A stretch of DNA of 64,000 nt from Watersipora subatra (Eukaryota; Bryozoa; Gymnolaemata; Cheilostomatida; Watersiporidae). Below are positions 22,690 to 33,259 of this stretch, in pieces (the first letter of the stretch is position 1; each line of letters opens with the position of its first letter). The notes beneath the pieces are model-generated. The model had not been told where the DNA came from. It worked only from the letters and a program-made list of their open reading frames with translations, and ran no database searches. The position numbers and the translations under genes were made by a program. The stretch covers positions 14,576,541 through 14,640,540 of the forward strand of contig NC_088712.1 of NCBI RefSeq assembly GCF_963576615.1. The letters run 5' to 3'.

Positions 22690-22957
22690 GCCTCCAAAAA
22701 AATAACCTGTCCTGCACAAAATCATTTCCTCATGATATGAAGTTTGAAAGTTGCAGTTGTTTGACAAAGTTTGGAAACCTTTGCAGTTGTTCTTTTTTTC
22801 TCTCATAATTTATTTCAACTAAACGAAACACTTATGTGCATCATCATATGTATTTTGAAAGCTGGAACGGCAAATGTTGTTATATATGCTAAATACAAAT
22901 CAATTTTTCGCCCAAAGACATTTTGATTACCCGGGCACTGTTGGGTAGGGCAGCTAG
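22690..22957 (+). mobile_element. Helitron-like 3' end copy
   Basis: Matches 4240-4610. Ends with hairpin CCCGGGCACTGTTGGG, then TAGGGCAG and the terminal CTAG at 22954-22957 followed by T, as expected for Helitrons, which insert between A and T. The 5' end was not located and no Rep/helicase gene is present. Confidence 0.55.
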
Positions 22958-23469
22958 TTTGCCATATACAATAGGACACGTTAATTATTTTAGAAATGCG
23001 CCCACTTGTTATGATGTCTCTGTCAAGAAATATTTTTGTAAGGTTCAATTACTATATCTGGGGTAAAGGCCAATTCTTTTTGCATGGACATATTATGGAT
23101 CATATTATCTCCGTGGGAAGAACCTTGAAATTCTCTCTCCATTTGGTCAGACAAAGACAGTACGTTACCTCATTTTTACATTTCCGATATCGAGAGGTAG
23201 GATACCAGTATCGCCGTATTCAACTTTTTGAAAAATAGCTTCTGATAGAACAATAACCTTTTCTATACACACACTTTTATGAAAGAAGAATTATTACTGA
23301 TTCAACATATTCAGGGTTTTAATTTTTTTATTTTTTTATTATTCAGTATGCTGACACTGATATTTGAGAATAATTGCTTATACCTGTCTCTTAATTCTGT
23401 TGAAATAAGAAACAACATACTAATTGCTTAATATGCCCCACTATTATTAGATTCAATTTTCACAAACAA

Positions 23470-23990
23470 TCACAAAGGAATAAGGCTAAGCCAAGGCCAA
23501 CATCTTGCTAGAGGCGAGAGAAGTAAATCTTTTTTATCAGTCACAGAAGAACAGGAGTTTTTCGTTAGTAGTAAAGAAAGACCATAGACACACCGTAAAA
23601 CAGACCGACTATCTAAACTTTTTTAAGCAATTGTATACTAAAAATATAAACGATTCAGAAGTTCAGCTGCTTTATACATACCCATCAAATGCTAGTGCAT
23701 ATTTGTTAAGAGTTGTTTGTAGTGATAGAAGAGTGTCTGAAAAGTTGGTTAATATAAGTTCTGCCAAAAAAATGTTTGCCTGCAACTTCAGGCACTTAAC
23801 TGAGTTTAGATTTATGTTCATGAGCAGAATTATAAAGTTTATGTACGCATAGCAAGAGGTAACTTACAAAGATCAATGCAAAAGTTTGAAAATAATTCAA
23901 GTTTTTCATAAGTAGAGAAATGTTTAAAGCATTCTCGCTTACAAAAAATCTTAGGCCAAACATGATTCGGTACTTTTAGCTAGTATAGAT
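23470..23990 (+). repeat. 500-bp module, copy 2 of 3
   Basis: Partner of 18330 and 46490. The 115-residue frame 23505-23852 lies here. It is open only in this copy, while the other two copies carry stops, so it is more likely chance than gene. Confidence 0.65.
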
Positions 23991-24237
23991 GCATTGTATG
24001 TAAGTTATCATGTTTTATTATGTTAGAAACTGAAAGCTGCAGATTTTTGGAAAGGCAACTAAATATCAATTTTATTTTTACTGCATTAAGGAGAGTTGAA
24101 TCAAAGCTTAAAAGAATTGTGGTTCAATTTTAACCAAAGCCTTATACATTTACTTACAGAAAAAAGGATTTATGCTCTTTAAAGCATCAACTTACATAAA
24201 ATATATACAGATAATACAATAAATGCAGAACTTGTTG

Positions 24238-24365
24238 TAGATTTTATTAAAAAGTATTTGCAGTTGTTAATTTAAATTTTCATTCTATTTGATGTATGAG
24301 GTAATCTGATTGCCTAGATATTTCAAGATTATAATCGACAAAATTTGATTGTTGCTAAAATGCAT
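24238..24365 (+). repeat. Dispersed 120-bp repeat, copy 5
   Basis: GATTTTATTAAAAAGTATTT, GATGTATGAGGTAATCTGAT, ATTTCAAGATTATAATCGAC. Confidence 0.6.
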
Positions 24366-24899
24366 AGGTCAATCGAAAGTGTGATTACGGCGTTTATAGT
24401 GACAAAGAGACCAACAGAATAGATAAACCTAACACAGTGACTTGCATCAGTAGCAATATTAATTTTAGCAACAATAACAGGTATCGAGAATATTACCAGC
24501 AAATGACCAATTTTTTCAATAAGTTATTGCAATAATTTCATTTCAAGCATCCACTTGAAATGAATTAGTGCTTTGAAATATGCCAAATAAAAATTTTAAA
24601 AGGGCAACTGGTTGTGAATTAAATAAAAGAAATGGTATGAAATAAATTGTTTAAAATAGCTTTCTTTGTTAGGTGACTTGATATTAGTTAGAACATTGCT
24701 AAAGGACATGATGACAAGAATAATAATATAAATTATGTTAATAATAACAATTATTAGTAATAGATAAGACAGCGAAACTCAGCAGAGTGGAAAAATTAGG
24801 TTCGGAATGCGGATCTCAGTGGAAATCTGCAAGGGTGTTATAGAAAGCACCAGGCATCTGAGCGAAGGAGGACTTTACATGATACCAGTTTACTACCAG

Positions 24900-26066
24900 A
24901 CAATCAACTGAGAAAAATCAACAATAATGATAATAATAATGATAATAAAAATAACATATCGAGTTAATGATTAGATAGCTCTACTTAAAGTTGATGTGAA
25001 AGAATACCCCTAAGTACAATAGACAGCCCTTTGAGGATTGGCTAACATCATAACAACCGATTTTATTTTTTAAAATCATGGTCAAAACATTCCTCCAGTC
25101 TATGGCAGTAGGCCATCGTTGTATAACCCCAAAGCTATCATATTTTTATGAGATGTTAAGTCTTGTGAAACTTTTGGTGACATCAACAAAACTTTTTAAA
25201 AATAGTTAAAAATAAGAAGATGGTGGCTTGTCAATCTGTGATTTGAGTAATCTTTGAGCAGTCTTTGGATATTCTCTAGTCCTATCTGACAAATATTTTG
25301 TATTCACAACTTTTAGTACCGAGTTACTGCCTTTGAGCTCTGGTTATAACTCATTTTAAACACCTTAAACTTAACACCAAAATACATGCACAAGATGCCA
25401 GTTAGGTTGGAATGTATGAAGTTGTTTTTCTTACTTCATTAGTTAGTTTCCCTTCATATGAAAACTCTCAGGTCACAAAAAGGAGTAGTCTCAGGTTTTA
25501 GCTACTTACTTTTCAGTACATTGAGAGCAGTAGAAGTTTCCAGAATGCCGAAACATTATTTAACCATTATCTATGGTCAGGCTTCTTAGCAGTAAGCTGT
25601 CCATCTTTTTATCTAGTCCAGTTGGCTTCTCATCATTTTCTTTGTTTGGCTAGAATGCTTCTATAATCACACAATGATCCTCAGGTTGGTATGCTGGTCA
25701 ATATAGAAAAACTTTTAGAAAACAAAGATTTGGCAGATAAGGTGTCCAGAGCTTTTTTAGATGAAATTGGAAAGATTTCAGGTCATATTTGAACAAATGT
25801 AAAATAACTAATAATTATCATGCAGCATTCTTGAATTTTGATAAAAATCTTTTCTGCTACATTTAGGGTACAATTCATTCAGATCAGTGTATAAGCATTT
25901 TAAAGAAATCTCAATAAGTATGCAAGAACCATAAGAAGGGCAGCAGGTAGTCGATGAAATCAAACCGTTTATTTCATTTGATTCACTAACTGCGGACCTT
26001 TTTACGGTTCTTCAGCAACATAATTTGGCACATATCTTTGTTTGAGAGAAAATTATTGTTAATATT
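24900..26066. other. Non-coding host DNA up to Gypsy 2
   Basis: Nothing recognised. The first 120 bp still match block B near 47640-47720. Confidence 0.4.
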
Positions 26067-26402
26067 TGTGTCCCCTTACATTTAGCCAAGCCAAGCCGAT
26101 GTACAGCTGAATCAAGCATAGCCAAGCCAGAGCCGTACCGACTGAAGACCGAGCCGAGCTGGACCGAGCCGAGCCAGGCCGAGCCGTGCCGGGTCTAACC
26201 AAGCAGAACAGGGGCGGAGTTTAGCAGCTATATAAGCCCGAACATTTCTCTAGTAGAGCAGAGCTGTTCTGGGCCAGTTCATTGCTTGTCACTTGATTCA
26301 TTTCTTGTACACCTTGATGAACTAAGCCGAAATATATGTATTGTACTCATGCACGAGTCTTGTACTAGTGAAGGAAAGTGACGGTCGCACAAAACCTTTA
26401 CA
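26067..26402 (+). repeat. LTR of Gypsy 2
   Basis: Begins TGTGTCCCC and ends CTTTACA. The left half has many direct GCCGAGCC or GCCAAGCC units (26087-26195). The core promoter pair GGGGCGGAGT (26211-26220) and TATATAAG (26229-26236) follows. The exact left end could be two bases further right. Confidence 0.75.
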
Positions 26403-26403
26403 C

Positions 26404-26421
26404 TGGTGGCAGCAGTGGGAT
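26404..26421 (+). other. Primer-binding site of Gypsy 2, tRNA-Leu type
   Basis: TGGTGGCAGCAGTGGGAT, one mismatch from the complement of an animal tRNA-Leu end (CCGCTGCCA plus CCA). Confidence 0.8.
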
Positions 26422-26504
26422 TGGTAATGATCCCAAGAACTCCACCACAGAACTTGCAATGGATCACTGGACTCTGGATAAACTGGGCTGCCAAAAAGCA
26501 CCAC

Positions 26505-26878
26505 TCCTACTGGAGGAACTTCTTACTGGAAGAAACCCAGAGAGAGTTGTGGAAAGCCCTACAGGATTAGTAGATGCACTGCTCCGGGGGCAGAAACCTA
26601 CTAAGAGGACCTATCTGAGGAGGCGGCAGGCTCCTACTGGAAGAACTTCCTACTGAAAGAAACCCAGGAAGAGCTGTGGAAAGCTTGCCAATCGGATCGG
26701 TAGATGCACTTCTCCAGAAGCAGAAACCTACTAAGGGATCCGACAGGACTTGCTTAAGGAAGCGGTGTGCTTCTACTGGAAGAACTTTCCACGGGAAGAA
26801 ACCCAGAAAGGAGCCAGCAGCCGCGGACACAGTATAGGCACTGCTCTGGGAGAAAAGTAGAAACCTACTAGGAGCCAG
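26505..26878 (+). repeat. Three tandem leader repeats in Gypsy 2
   Basis: CTACTGGAGGAACTTCTTAC at about 26509 recurs at about 26633 and 26773 (CTACTGGAAGAACTT). Each is followed by GAAACCCAGRAAGAG, then AGTAGATGCACT or similar and CAGAAACCTACTA. The period is 124-140 bp. Open frames crossing the units are not conserved. Confidence 0.75.
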
Positions 26879-26880
26879 AA

Positions 26881-27594
26881 ATGGCTAACAGGAGAGTCAG
26901 GAGCGCTGACCCGGGACCCGACCGACTAGTCGAAGCGCTAGAGCGGGTGTTGCTGATGCCGAGAGCTCAGGAACCGGCGCCACACTTCAGGACCCCCCAG
27001 TATACTGGAAAAGGAGATGTGGAATATTCTATTCCTCGCTTCACAGAAGTAGCCGACGCCAACCAGTGGACGAAAAGAGCAACTCTATTGCATCTCCGGG
27101 AAGCGTTGGGCGAGCAGGCTGAGGACTGTGGTCGAGCCAAGGACCAGGAGGCCATTTTCAATGCCCTCCGGGCAAGGTTCGGACTATCCGCTAGGCAGGC
27201 GCTGAGCCAACTCAACGCCATTAAAAGAGAGGAGGGAACGATGCTGCAGGAGCATGCTATGGAGGTGGAGAGGTTGGTACGCATTGCGTACGAGGACCTG
27301 CCGAATCGCCACCAATATAGCATGGCTATGGAGACTTTCTGCAGCTTGCTGAGAGACCCGGCCCTGCAGAGACATCTGTTGGCCATACCTACGCCTACGT
27401 TGGCGGACGCTGTACGAGCCAGAAATGACTATCTCCGAATCCCGGGAGGCGAGCGTAGGCCCACCGGATCCTCAGTGCGAGTTCTGGAGGGAGAAACCTC
27501 TGACCAGGTGAACTCGGCCGAGACCGATGTCATAGGACAACTAGCCCGGCTGATCCAAACTTTCACGGACAAGGTGGAACGGCTCCAGGAGTAG
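26881..27594 (+). CDS. gag: Gag (capsid region) of Gypsy 2
   Basis: 237 codons from ATG. Structural retrotransposon protein that would form the particle. Capsid-type pattern: YTGKGDVEYSIPRFTEVAD near residue 40, NQWTKRATLLHLREALGEQA, IFNALRARFGLSARQALSQL and ERLVRIAYEDLP. This is the usual alpha-helical Gypsy Gag. The frame closes with TAG at 27592-27594, but the same frame continues to a CCHC zinc knuckle. The start follows the leader directly. It is the best preserved coding frame in the window, although no pol follows. Confidence 0.85.
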   Translation: MANRRVRSADPGPDRLVEALERVLLMPRAQEPAPHFRTPQYTGKGDVEYSIPRFTEVADANQWTKRATLLHLREALGEQAEDCGRAKDQEAIFNALRARFGLSARQALSQLNAIKREEGTMLQEHAMEVERLVRIAYEDLPNRHQYSMAMETFCSLLRDPALQRHLLAIPTPTLADAVRARNDYLRIPGGERRPTGSSVRVLEGETSDQVNSAETDVIGQLARLIQTFTDKVERLQE

Positions 27595-27728
27595 GTGCGC
27601 ACCCCAGCTGAGAAAAGGAGCCAGCCAGCTACACTTTGCTGGGGATGTAGCCAACCGGGGCATGTACAAAAGAACTGCCTTCGCCACACCAGATCAGCTT
27701 CAGGAATCGGAAGACGGCCTCAGCAGTA
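27595..27728 (+). CDS. Nucleocapsid zinc knuckle region, in frame after a TAG
   Basis: Same frame as Gag beyond the TAG: CWGCSQPGHVQKNC at 27637-27678 is a canonical C-x2-C-x4-H-x4-C knuckle, which binds RNA in Gag proteins. The next stop is at 27727-27729. Either the TAG is a recent mutation or it is read through. Only the first is needed to explain what is seen. Confidence 0.7.
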
Positions 27729-27729
27729 G

Positions 27730-28250
27730 CTCCGACTACTGGCTGTGCCAAGGCCAAGCAAACACGGAAATATACTAGGATTTCGCGGGACTCGACGACG
27801 GCTGATGGTTGGTCTCAACCGGCAAGGACTAGGCCAAGGAGAATTCGTGTACAAGAAGGACCTGTGGTGACACAGAATTATTACCAGTCCTTGGGTGAGA
27901 TTAGTTTGGACAGCCCGCTTGTCCTGGATATTGCCTACACCCCTCCGTGCGAACGGCAGGAACGTAGCCCGAAGCGTAGGAGGGTGAGCCCCAAATCCCC
28001 TCCACCCCAGACACTGAGAACTATCCCCACTGGACTGGACAGTTGGAAGCCTGCCTTAAAAGTGGCAGGGATGACCCCTTCTCTGCTTTGGTAGTGGCAA
28101 TCACGGGAGCAGCAGAACTGCTCCTGGCGTGGTATGGCCCAAAGTGCTGACCTTGTCCTACCACGGAAAGGAAGCCTTCTAGGCCTCACGGAGGATGTCC
28201 TGGAGGACACCCCTAGGGTGCAAACCCTCAGCCAACCGCACTCCACCAGC
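27730..28250 (+). pseudogene. Decayed region after Gag in Gypsy 2
   Basis: Short frames only. The 76-residue frame 27864-28094 contains CERQERSPKRRRVSPKSPPP and lacks protease signatures. No DTG or RT motif is seen up to the break near 28250. Confidence 0.4.
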
Positions 28251-28269
28251 TATTTTCTCCGAGATTATT

Positions 28270-28470
28270 TTCTTAGAGTTATTAATAACCTTGGTTGATT
28301 GCATTTTTTTTATAACAAAACAGTGTCTGTCTGAATTTCTAATAAGCTTACATATGCAGGCAGACTGTGTATGATTGAGCCTTTTGGTGCTTCTGTTTTA
28401 TATTAACACAAGTTGATGTAGTATATATTACGAGTAGTAGGCCTCTCTTTTTATGGGCTTTTGAGTTACC
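28270..28470 (-). other. Conserved block with possible small exon
   Basis: Matches 49440-49620. On the minus strand TATAAAACAG is followed by 41 open bases and the donor GTAAGC in block A. In block B the donor is lost. Too short to call as a gene part. Confidence 0.25.
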
Positions 28471-28527
28471 TGATAATCAAATAAGAAAATAAAAAATCAA
28501 GCTGTTAGAAGGAATTACAGAAGAACC

Positions 28528-28638
28528 CTTGACAGATTTAGAAAGGGCATTCAACCAAAGTTGCTCCTGCGCCAAATCTAATGAGCAGATGGTTGCGATA
28601 TATTTAGCACCAGGCAGTACAATTTGCAGCGGCGACTT
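28528..28638 (-). CDS. Conserved host exon, block A copy
   Basis: Minus-strand acceptor CTTTCTCACTTAG is followed by an open frame with ICSLDLAQEQLWLN. Block B has the same exon at 49926-50040 with ICLLDLAQEELWLN. In the LDLAQE codons the copies differ only at third positions (TTA/TTG, TTG/TTA, GCG/GCA, GAG/GAA). Over 38 codons I count 22 identical residues. That pattern means selection on protein. The 3' border is uncertain because no good donor is shared. The frame stays open to a TGA at 28477-28479, so it could also be a terminal exon. Predicted helical, soluble, unknown function. Confidence 0.7.
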
Positions 28639-30460
28639 CTAAGTGAGAAAGCCAAAAGAAGAAGTTATTTTTATAAAGTAGTTCAATAGTCACTCAGTAA
28701 AGCCATTTTTTCTTTAAAACTATTATAAATTTAACTAAAGAACAGCTCTTTGTGTGAACAAAAATATGGCAGATCTTTAATAGCTAGAATTAAAAACAAA
28801 TATTGTTAATATCTTGCTTTTGAACGATACATTCGTAAGCATCTGTTTTGCAATTCAAGTATGCTTGACATTTATTTTGCATGAACACTTTGATTACCAA
28901 CGCATTAGCCCTTTTTCATAATTGAAATCAGTAGCTGCCCAATTAGGAAAAGCTTTTTTGTATTTTATTTCCTTCTGATTTAATTTAACAGCCAGATTTG
29001 CAGAAAAGAAGATAGTGTACATTTGCTATTAACTAAAATCATAAACCAAATAAGATGTTCACAATTTGGGCAAAATTCTAGCAATTCAAACCACAGGTAA
29101 TGCCAGTTAAAACAACAATGTCTCAGACTCATTATTTTTTATGCAATTTTTTAGGGGCAGTAAAGTTTTGTCTATTTTACCCTTGAAACAGCCTGATAGT
29201 CAGATTACCTTATAACAATGGCAAATGAAGAAAATACAGCAGCTTTTTGAAAGAACCTACCAACATTTTGTGTGAGTTTATGTTGAAAAGTGATCTTAAA
29301 CCATGAAGGCAGCAAGGTGATAATTATATTGAATCACGGAAAAAATCTCTTGAAAAATCTTACATAACTTACATTTAAAAATTGTATTTTTGTACAGAGA
29401 ACGGCTAGAATATACAGCTTGTTTTGTGTAGTTCAACGTACTTTTAGGTCTGTTGTATTAAAATACTTCTATTAATGAGATTTTATTGGCCTTGAAAATT
29501 CTTCAAAAAATAATGCCTTTTGTTACCTTTTAACATAAATAATTCATAACTATTCAATGATTTGAAAAGACGTATTTCTTAAAGGTGGTAAACTAATAGT
29601 ATGGCAGAGCAGTCTGAATGGTGACTTGAAGATTGTAATACCGGAAAGTTGATAAACTGAAAAATACAATTGTGGATGTTGTGTGTCGGTGTTACAAAAT
29701 AGAAAAATATGTTTGTCATATGGGTGGAAGATAACTGTAAATACTTGAAGAGACATGGGGCAATGCTGAAATGAATGCGTGCCAGCCCATGTAACTAGTT
29801 AGTGAGACAAAAACAAACCTTACAGTGTCAAAAGCATGGCTTCAACAGCTTTGATGACTAACCATCTTATCTACTACTTGAGACGCTTTCTTTTCTTTCA
29901 CTGATAAAGAATGAATCGGCGGAGTGTTTGTGTAGAAGACAAATAAGTTTGAATCAACCGCGAGTTGTTAAGCAAACAATAAAAAATGAGTAAGTTGAGA
30001 GGAGTGGCTATGCAAATATTAAACTGAAGTTTCTTTACCCAACCAATGAGAGTAACTTAGGCTAGTCTAAATCTTTTCTGTAATAAGAACCTTGTTCTTT
30101 TTTCAGTACAATTCCAAATTAGGCTTGCTTCAACGTGAAATAACTGTTACACATTATAATCATTAGACGTAATGATCTCTCACACAATCATGATCTTCAA
30201 GCATGCTAGATTATTAACAAGCTTAAACAAGCATCCTAAATCTATAATATTTCAAGCATGCCATGTGGGATAGTAGATAGCACAACTTCTGGCAAAACTG
30301 AAGTTTCCGAGTTCAGTGTGAAGTGGGGTTCATTTTTCACTTTACTCGCTCTAACTGGACACACGAATGACAAACAAACACTGAAATCGATGTAAAAATT
30401 GATAAGCTATTCCCTTCCAGTGAACAACCGATATCCGTAAAACAGTTATGTTTTGCTTAC

Positions 30461-30640
30461 ATTGTGCAGAAAGTACTCTTGACGCAAAAAAAGAAGAGTC
30501 CTCCAAAGTTTTTTGCTCATCATGAATGAAGAACAATGAGCGTACAAAAGAAGATTTTAGCCTTTCTGCTTGTGCTTCACTGTTATCAAAGGTGTGACCA
30601 GCCTGCCTTTCATCAGATGACGTAGTATTAGAAATGAACT
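30461..30640 (-). CDS. Second conserved host exon, block A copy
   Basis: The minus-strand frame contains DERQAGHTFDNSEAQAERL and FVRSLFFIHDEQK and ends at donor ACAAT|GTAAGC. Block B (50850-51040) has DERQAGHTFYNSEAKAKRL, FVCSLFIHDDEQK and the same GTAAGC donor. The part before HDEQK aligns without gaps in frame. After it the copies differ by indels, so one of them is probably shifted. The 5' border is unclear, because the nearest AG candidates lack a strong pyrimidine tract. Same strand as the 28528 exon and probably the same gene. Family unknown. Confidence 0.6.
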
Positions 30641-30654
30641 TATACCAAAAGTTT

Positions 30655-30780
30655 TAGTAAAATTAATCAGAAAATACCTCTCATTATTTATCGTATGCAA
30701 TTGTTTTTGATGTATGATGTGATCCGACAGCTAAGATGTTTAAAGGTAAAACTCGATAAAACTTGATTGCAGCTAAAATG
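30655..30780 (+). repeat. Dispersed 120-bp repeat, copy 6
   Basis: AATCAGAAAATACCTCTCAT, GATGTATGATGTGATCCGAC, CTTGATTGCAGCTAAAATGG. Shared with block B at 51062. Confidence 0.6.
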
Positions 30781-30999
30781 GTCAGAAGAAAAGTACAGAC
30801 AATATGATGTCACTATGTCACAATATGAAGGCTGCCCGTCTCTCACTTAGTTGATATCAATTATTGAGTTCAAGTTGCAGCTTTGCGCATCTCTTTTATG
30901 TCAATCTCTTTCCAATTATAGACATCATAGTCACACTTTTTGTGTGAGTATGGTCGCTTTAACCGTGATCAAGAGACATCCTGATCATCAGATTACAAA

Positions 31000-32860
31000 C
31001 ATTTGGAAATTATTAACGATACTTTATGATAAAATTTACTAAACTATTGCATAAGTTGATCTCATCTCTACACAAGTATAAATATAGTTACTTACAATTT
31101 TATTTGTAAATCACTCGTCCTAAAATTTTTATAGTGTGAATTAGTCGGGTAATATATTATTCAATTAGAAAAAAACATTACAATGGTCTTTCAGAGAATT
31201 CAAGGTAACTAAAACAATTATATATTTGATAGTCTATAAATATATTAAAGGTTAACTGACGACAATATTTTTTAGCACAGCATTAACAACAGCGAATAAC
31301 ATTATAGTTTGATGTTTCAATGAAATTTTGTGTAATTTTGATTAACTACCTGCCTTTATCAACTTTTTCAAGCTTTAGAAATTGAAAATAAGAGCAGTGA
31401 ATTTTGAAAAATGTTGCTTGGTAGCAGTTGCCATAATGTACAACTATATAAATAACTCGTTTCTGTTTAATTATATTTTCTAAAATCATCTATTTGGAAT
31501 TCTCATCCATAATAGCACCGCATGCGTTGATAACTTATAACAATTTTTTAATATATTTTTATGGAAAACCTTTTAAACTTTCTATTTGTGTAAAATTGAA
31601 ATTTCTTGTTAGCACACTCTACACCAAGTTTGCACAAATTGATTAGTGTGATTCTGTAATCTTCTCACCTTCTCACCAAACTCCAGTTAGGTGGTTGCCT
31701 GTCAGCCAGGAAAGATTGTCAGTCTAGACCATTCAGCTCTGGTGTGATTCTCTAACCACATCTCAAAAGTTAAGGTTAAATTAAAAGTTAAATAAGCTGC
31801 TAATCTTACCATTGGCTAGTTAGTCAACTTAGCTGATAGTAACTACATTACCTCTCACTGTTTATAAGCTGTTTCTTATTACCTGCGCAATTCCAAAAAT
31901 TCAGTTAGTAGTATTACATTGCCCACCTTGATAATGCAGTTAGAAAGTATTCAGTAACTTTATGATTTATTATGAAATTTTACTTGCTACATTAAAAACA
32001 TGATGAAAGAGACTTACATTTCAATGTAGAATTTATATTGAAGCACTTTCCCTGCATCACTGCTTAACGCTCATTCTAACTATAAGTGGCTAGAAGCCCA
32101 TGCTTTTGCAGCAAGCTGATAAAAGGGAGCACTTTTTTATAAGCCAATGAAATCATACGTATGCTTATGACAAACGATTCTTATTTTCTTCGTTTATTTA
32201 AATACCAAAAATGATTGATTGCATAGAGTGGTTGACCAGAGAGATAGTGAAGTGTCAAGGGTGTTGTTTACAGTAGATGCAGTGGTTGATGCTGTGACTA
32301 TTCCAATCAGAAATTAAGCTGTGTTGCAAACTGGAGCTTAGAGCGTGAATCTTTAGTGCTTTATTTTGCTCAATCGTTATAAGCTCAAAGCTTTAACTTT
32401 TAGACTAAACATTTAAATAATTAGTGGAGATTCATGTCTGCTTACTTCAGACTAGACTATCAGCTCCTCACAAAGCCAATTGGCCAATATCCTTCCTCGT
32501 TGTAATGTTATATGTAAACCTCTATAATCCTCCTTCCTAAATCTTTACTTAGCCAGCAATGAAAGTGTGTAAGCTGCAGTGAGCGGTCAAATGAAAGAAC
32601 GTTGTGTTAAACGCAGGGCTATCCTGGCAATTAGCCAGCACACCCATATTGTTGCATTTTACTATTCTTCACATCAACTTCAAATGGTTTACTTTACACC
32701 CCACTTAGTAAAATAGTTTATTATTTTTACATTTAGACCTACCAACTACAACCTGTGCCAAACTAGCCATCTAATCCTTAGTTTTAACCACTGCTATTAT
32801 TAACTGCGTGGGTTCTAAGTGTGATTTTATAAACATATTCTCTTTTACATAGATCATACT
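31000..32860. other. Block A-specific non-coding insertion
   Basis: Absent from block B, where 51440 passes almost directly to the counterpart of 32866. No terminal repeats, long frame or gene found. Confidence 0.45.
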
Positions 32861-33259
32861 TCCAATGATTTTTCTTTTGTCTTACAAACTAAGGATTCTG
32901 TCAAACTTTTTAACTGCGCATTGAAGTCCATTTCTGTCATTGGTAACTTCAAAAATTTGTTGCGATTGCAATGCATTTTTCATCTGGGCATCAATGTGTA
33001 CTTATTAACCGCCTGTTATAAAACTATGAAATGCAATTATTATTATTGCATAATGCAAGGCTAATAGATGTTTCCTTTTGTAAATGCACTGCTAATGCAA
33101 CTACACAGATATTCAGGGACAATTTTTTGCAATCCCAATACAGTTCATATCTGAGCATCAGTAAATACCTTTTACCGTGCAGTTATGACTTGTTCCTAAA
33201 GGTCACAACCCTGTGCTGTACACTGATTAGTTTTTGTATATTTAATTAATTATGATATG

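Larger units (their letters stand above)
26067..28250 (+). mobile_element. Ty3/Gypsy element 2, 3'-truncated
   Basis: One LTR, a tRNA-Leu-like primer site, a leader with internal tandem repeats, an intact-looking Gag and a zinc knuckle. It ends around 28250, where host sequence shared with block B resumes (from about 28270). No RT, integrase or second LTR is seen. Gag is clearly related to the remnant in Gypsy 1. Without a second LTR, the target duplication cannot be checked. GC content is far above the flanks. Confidence 0.8.

Noticed and set aside
23505..23852. 115-residue plus-strand frame
   Set aside because: Lies in a three-copy module. The other two copies have stops and indels in this frame, so selection is not supported.
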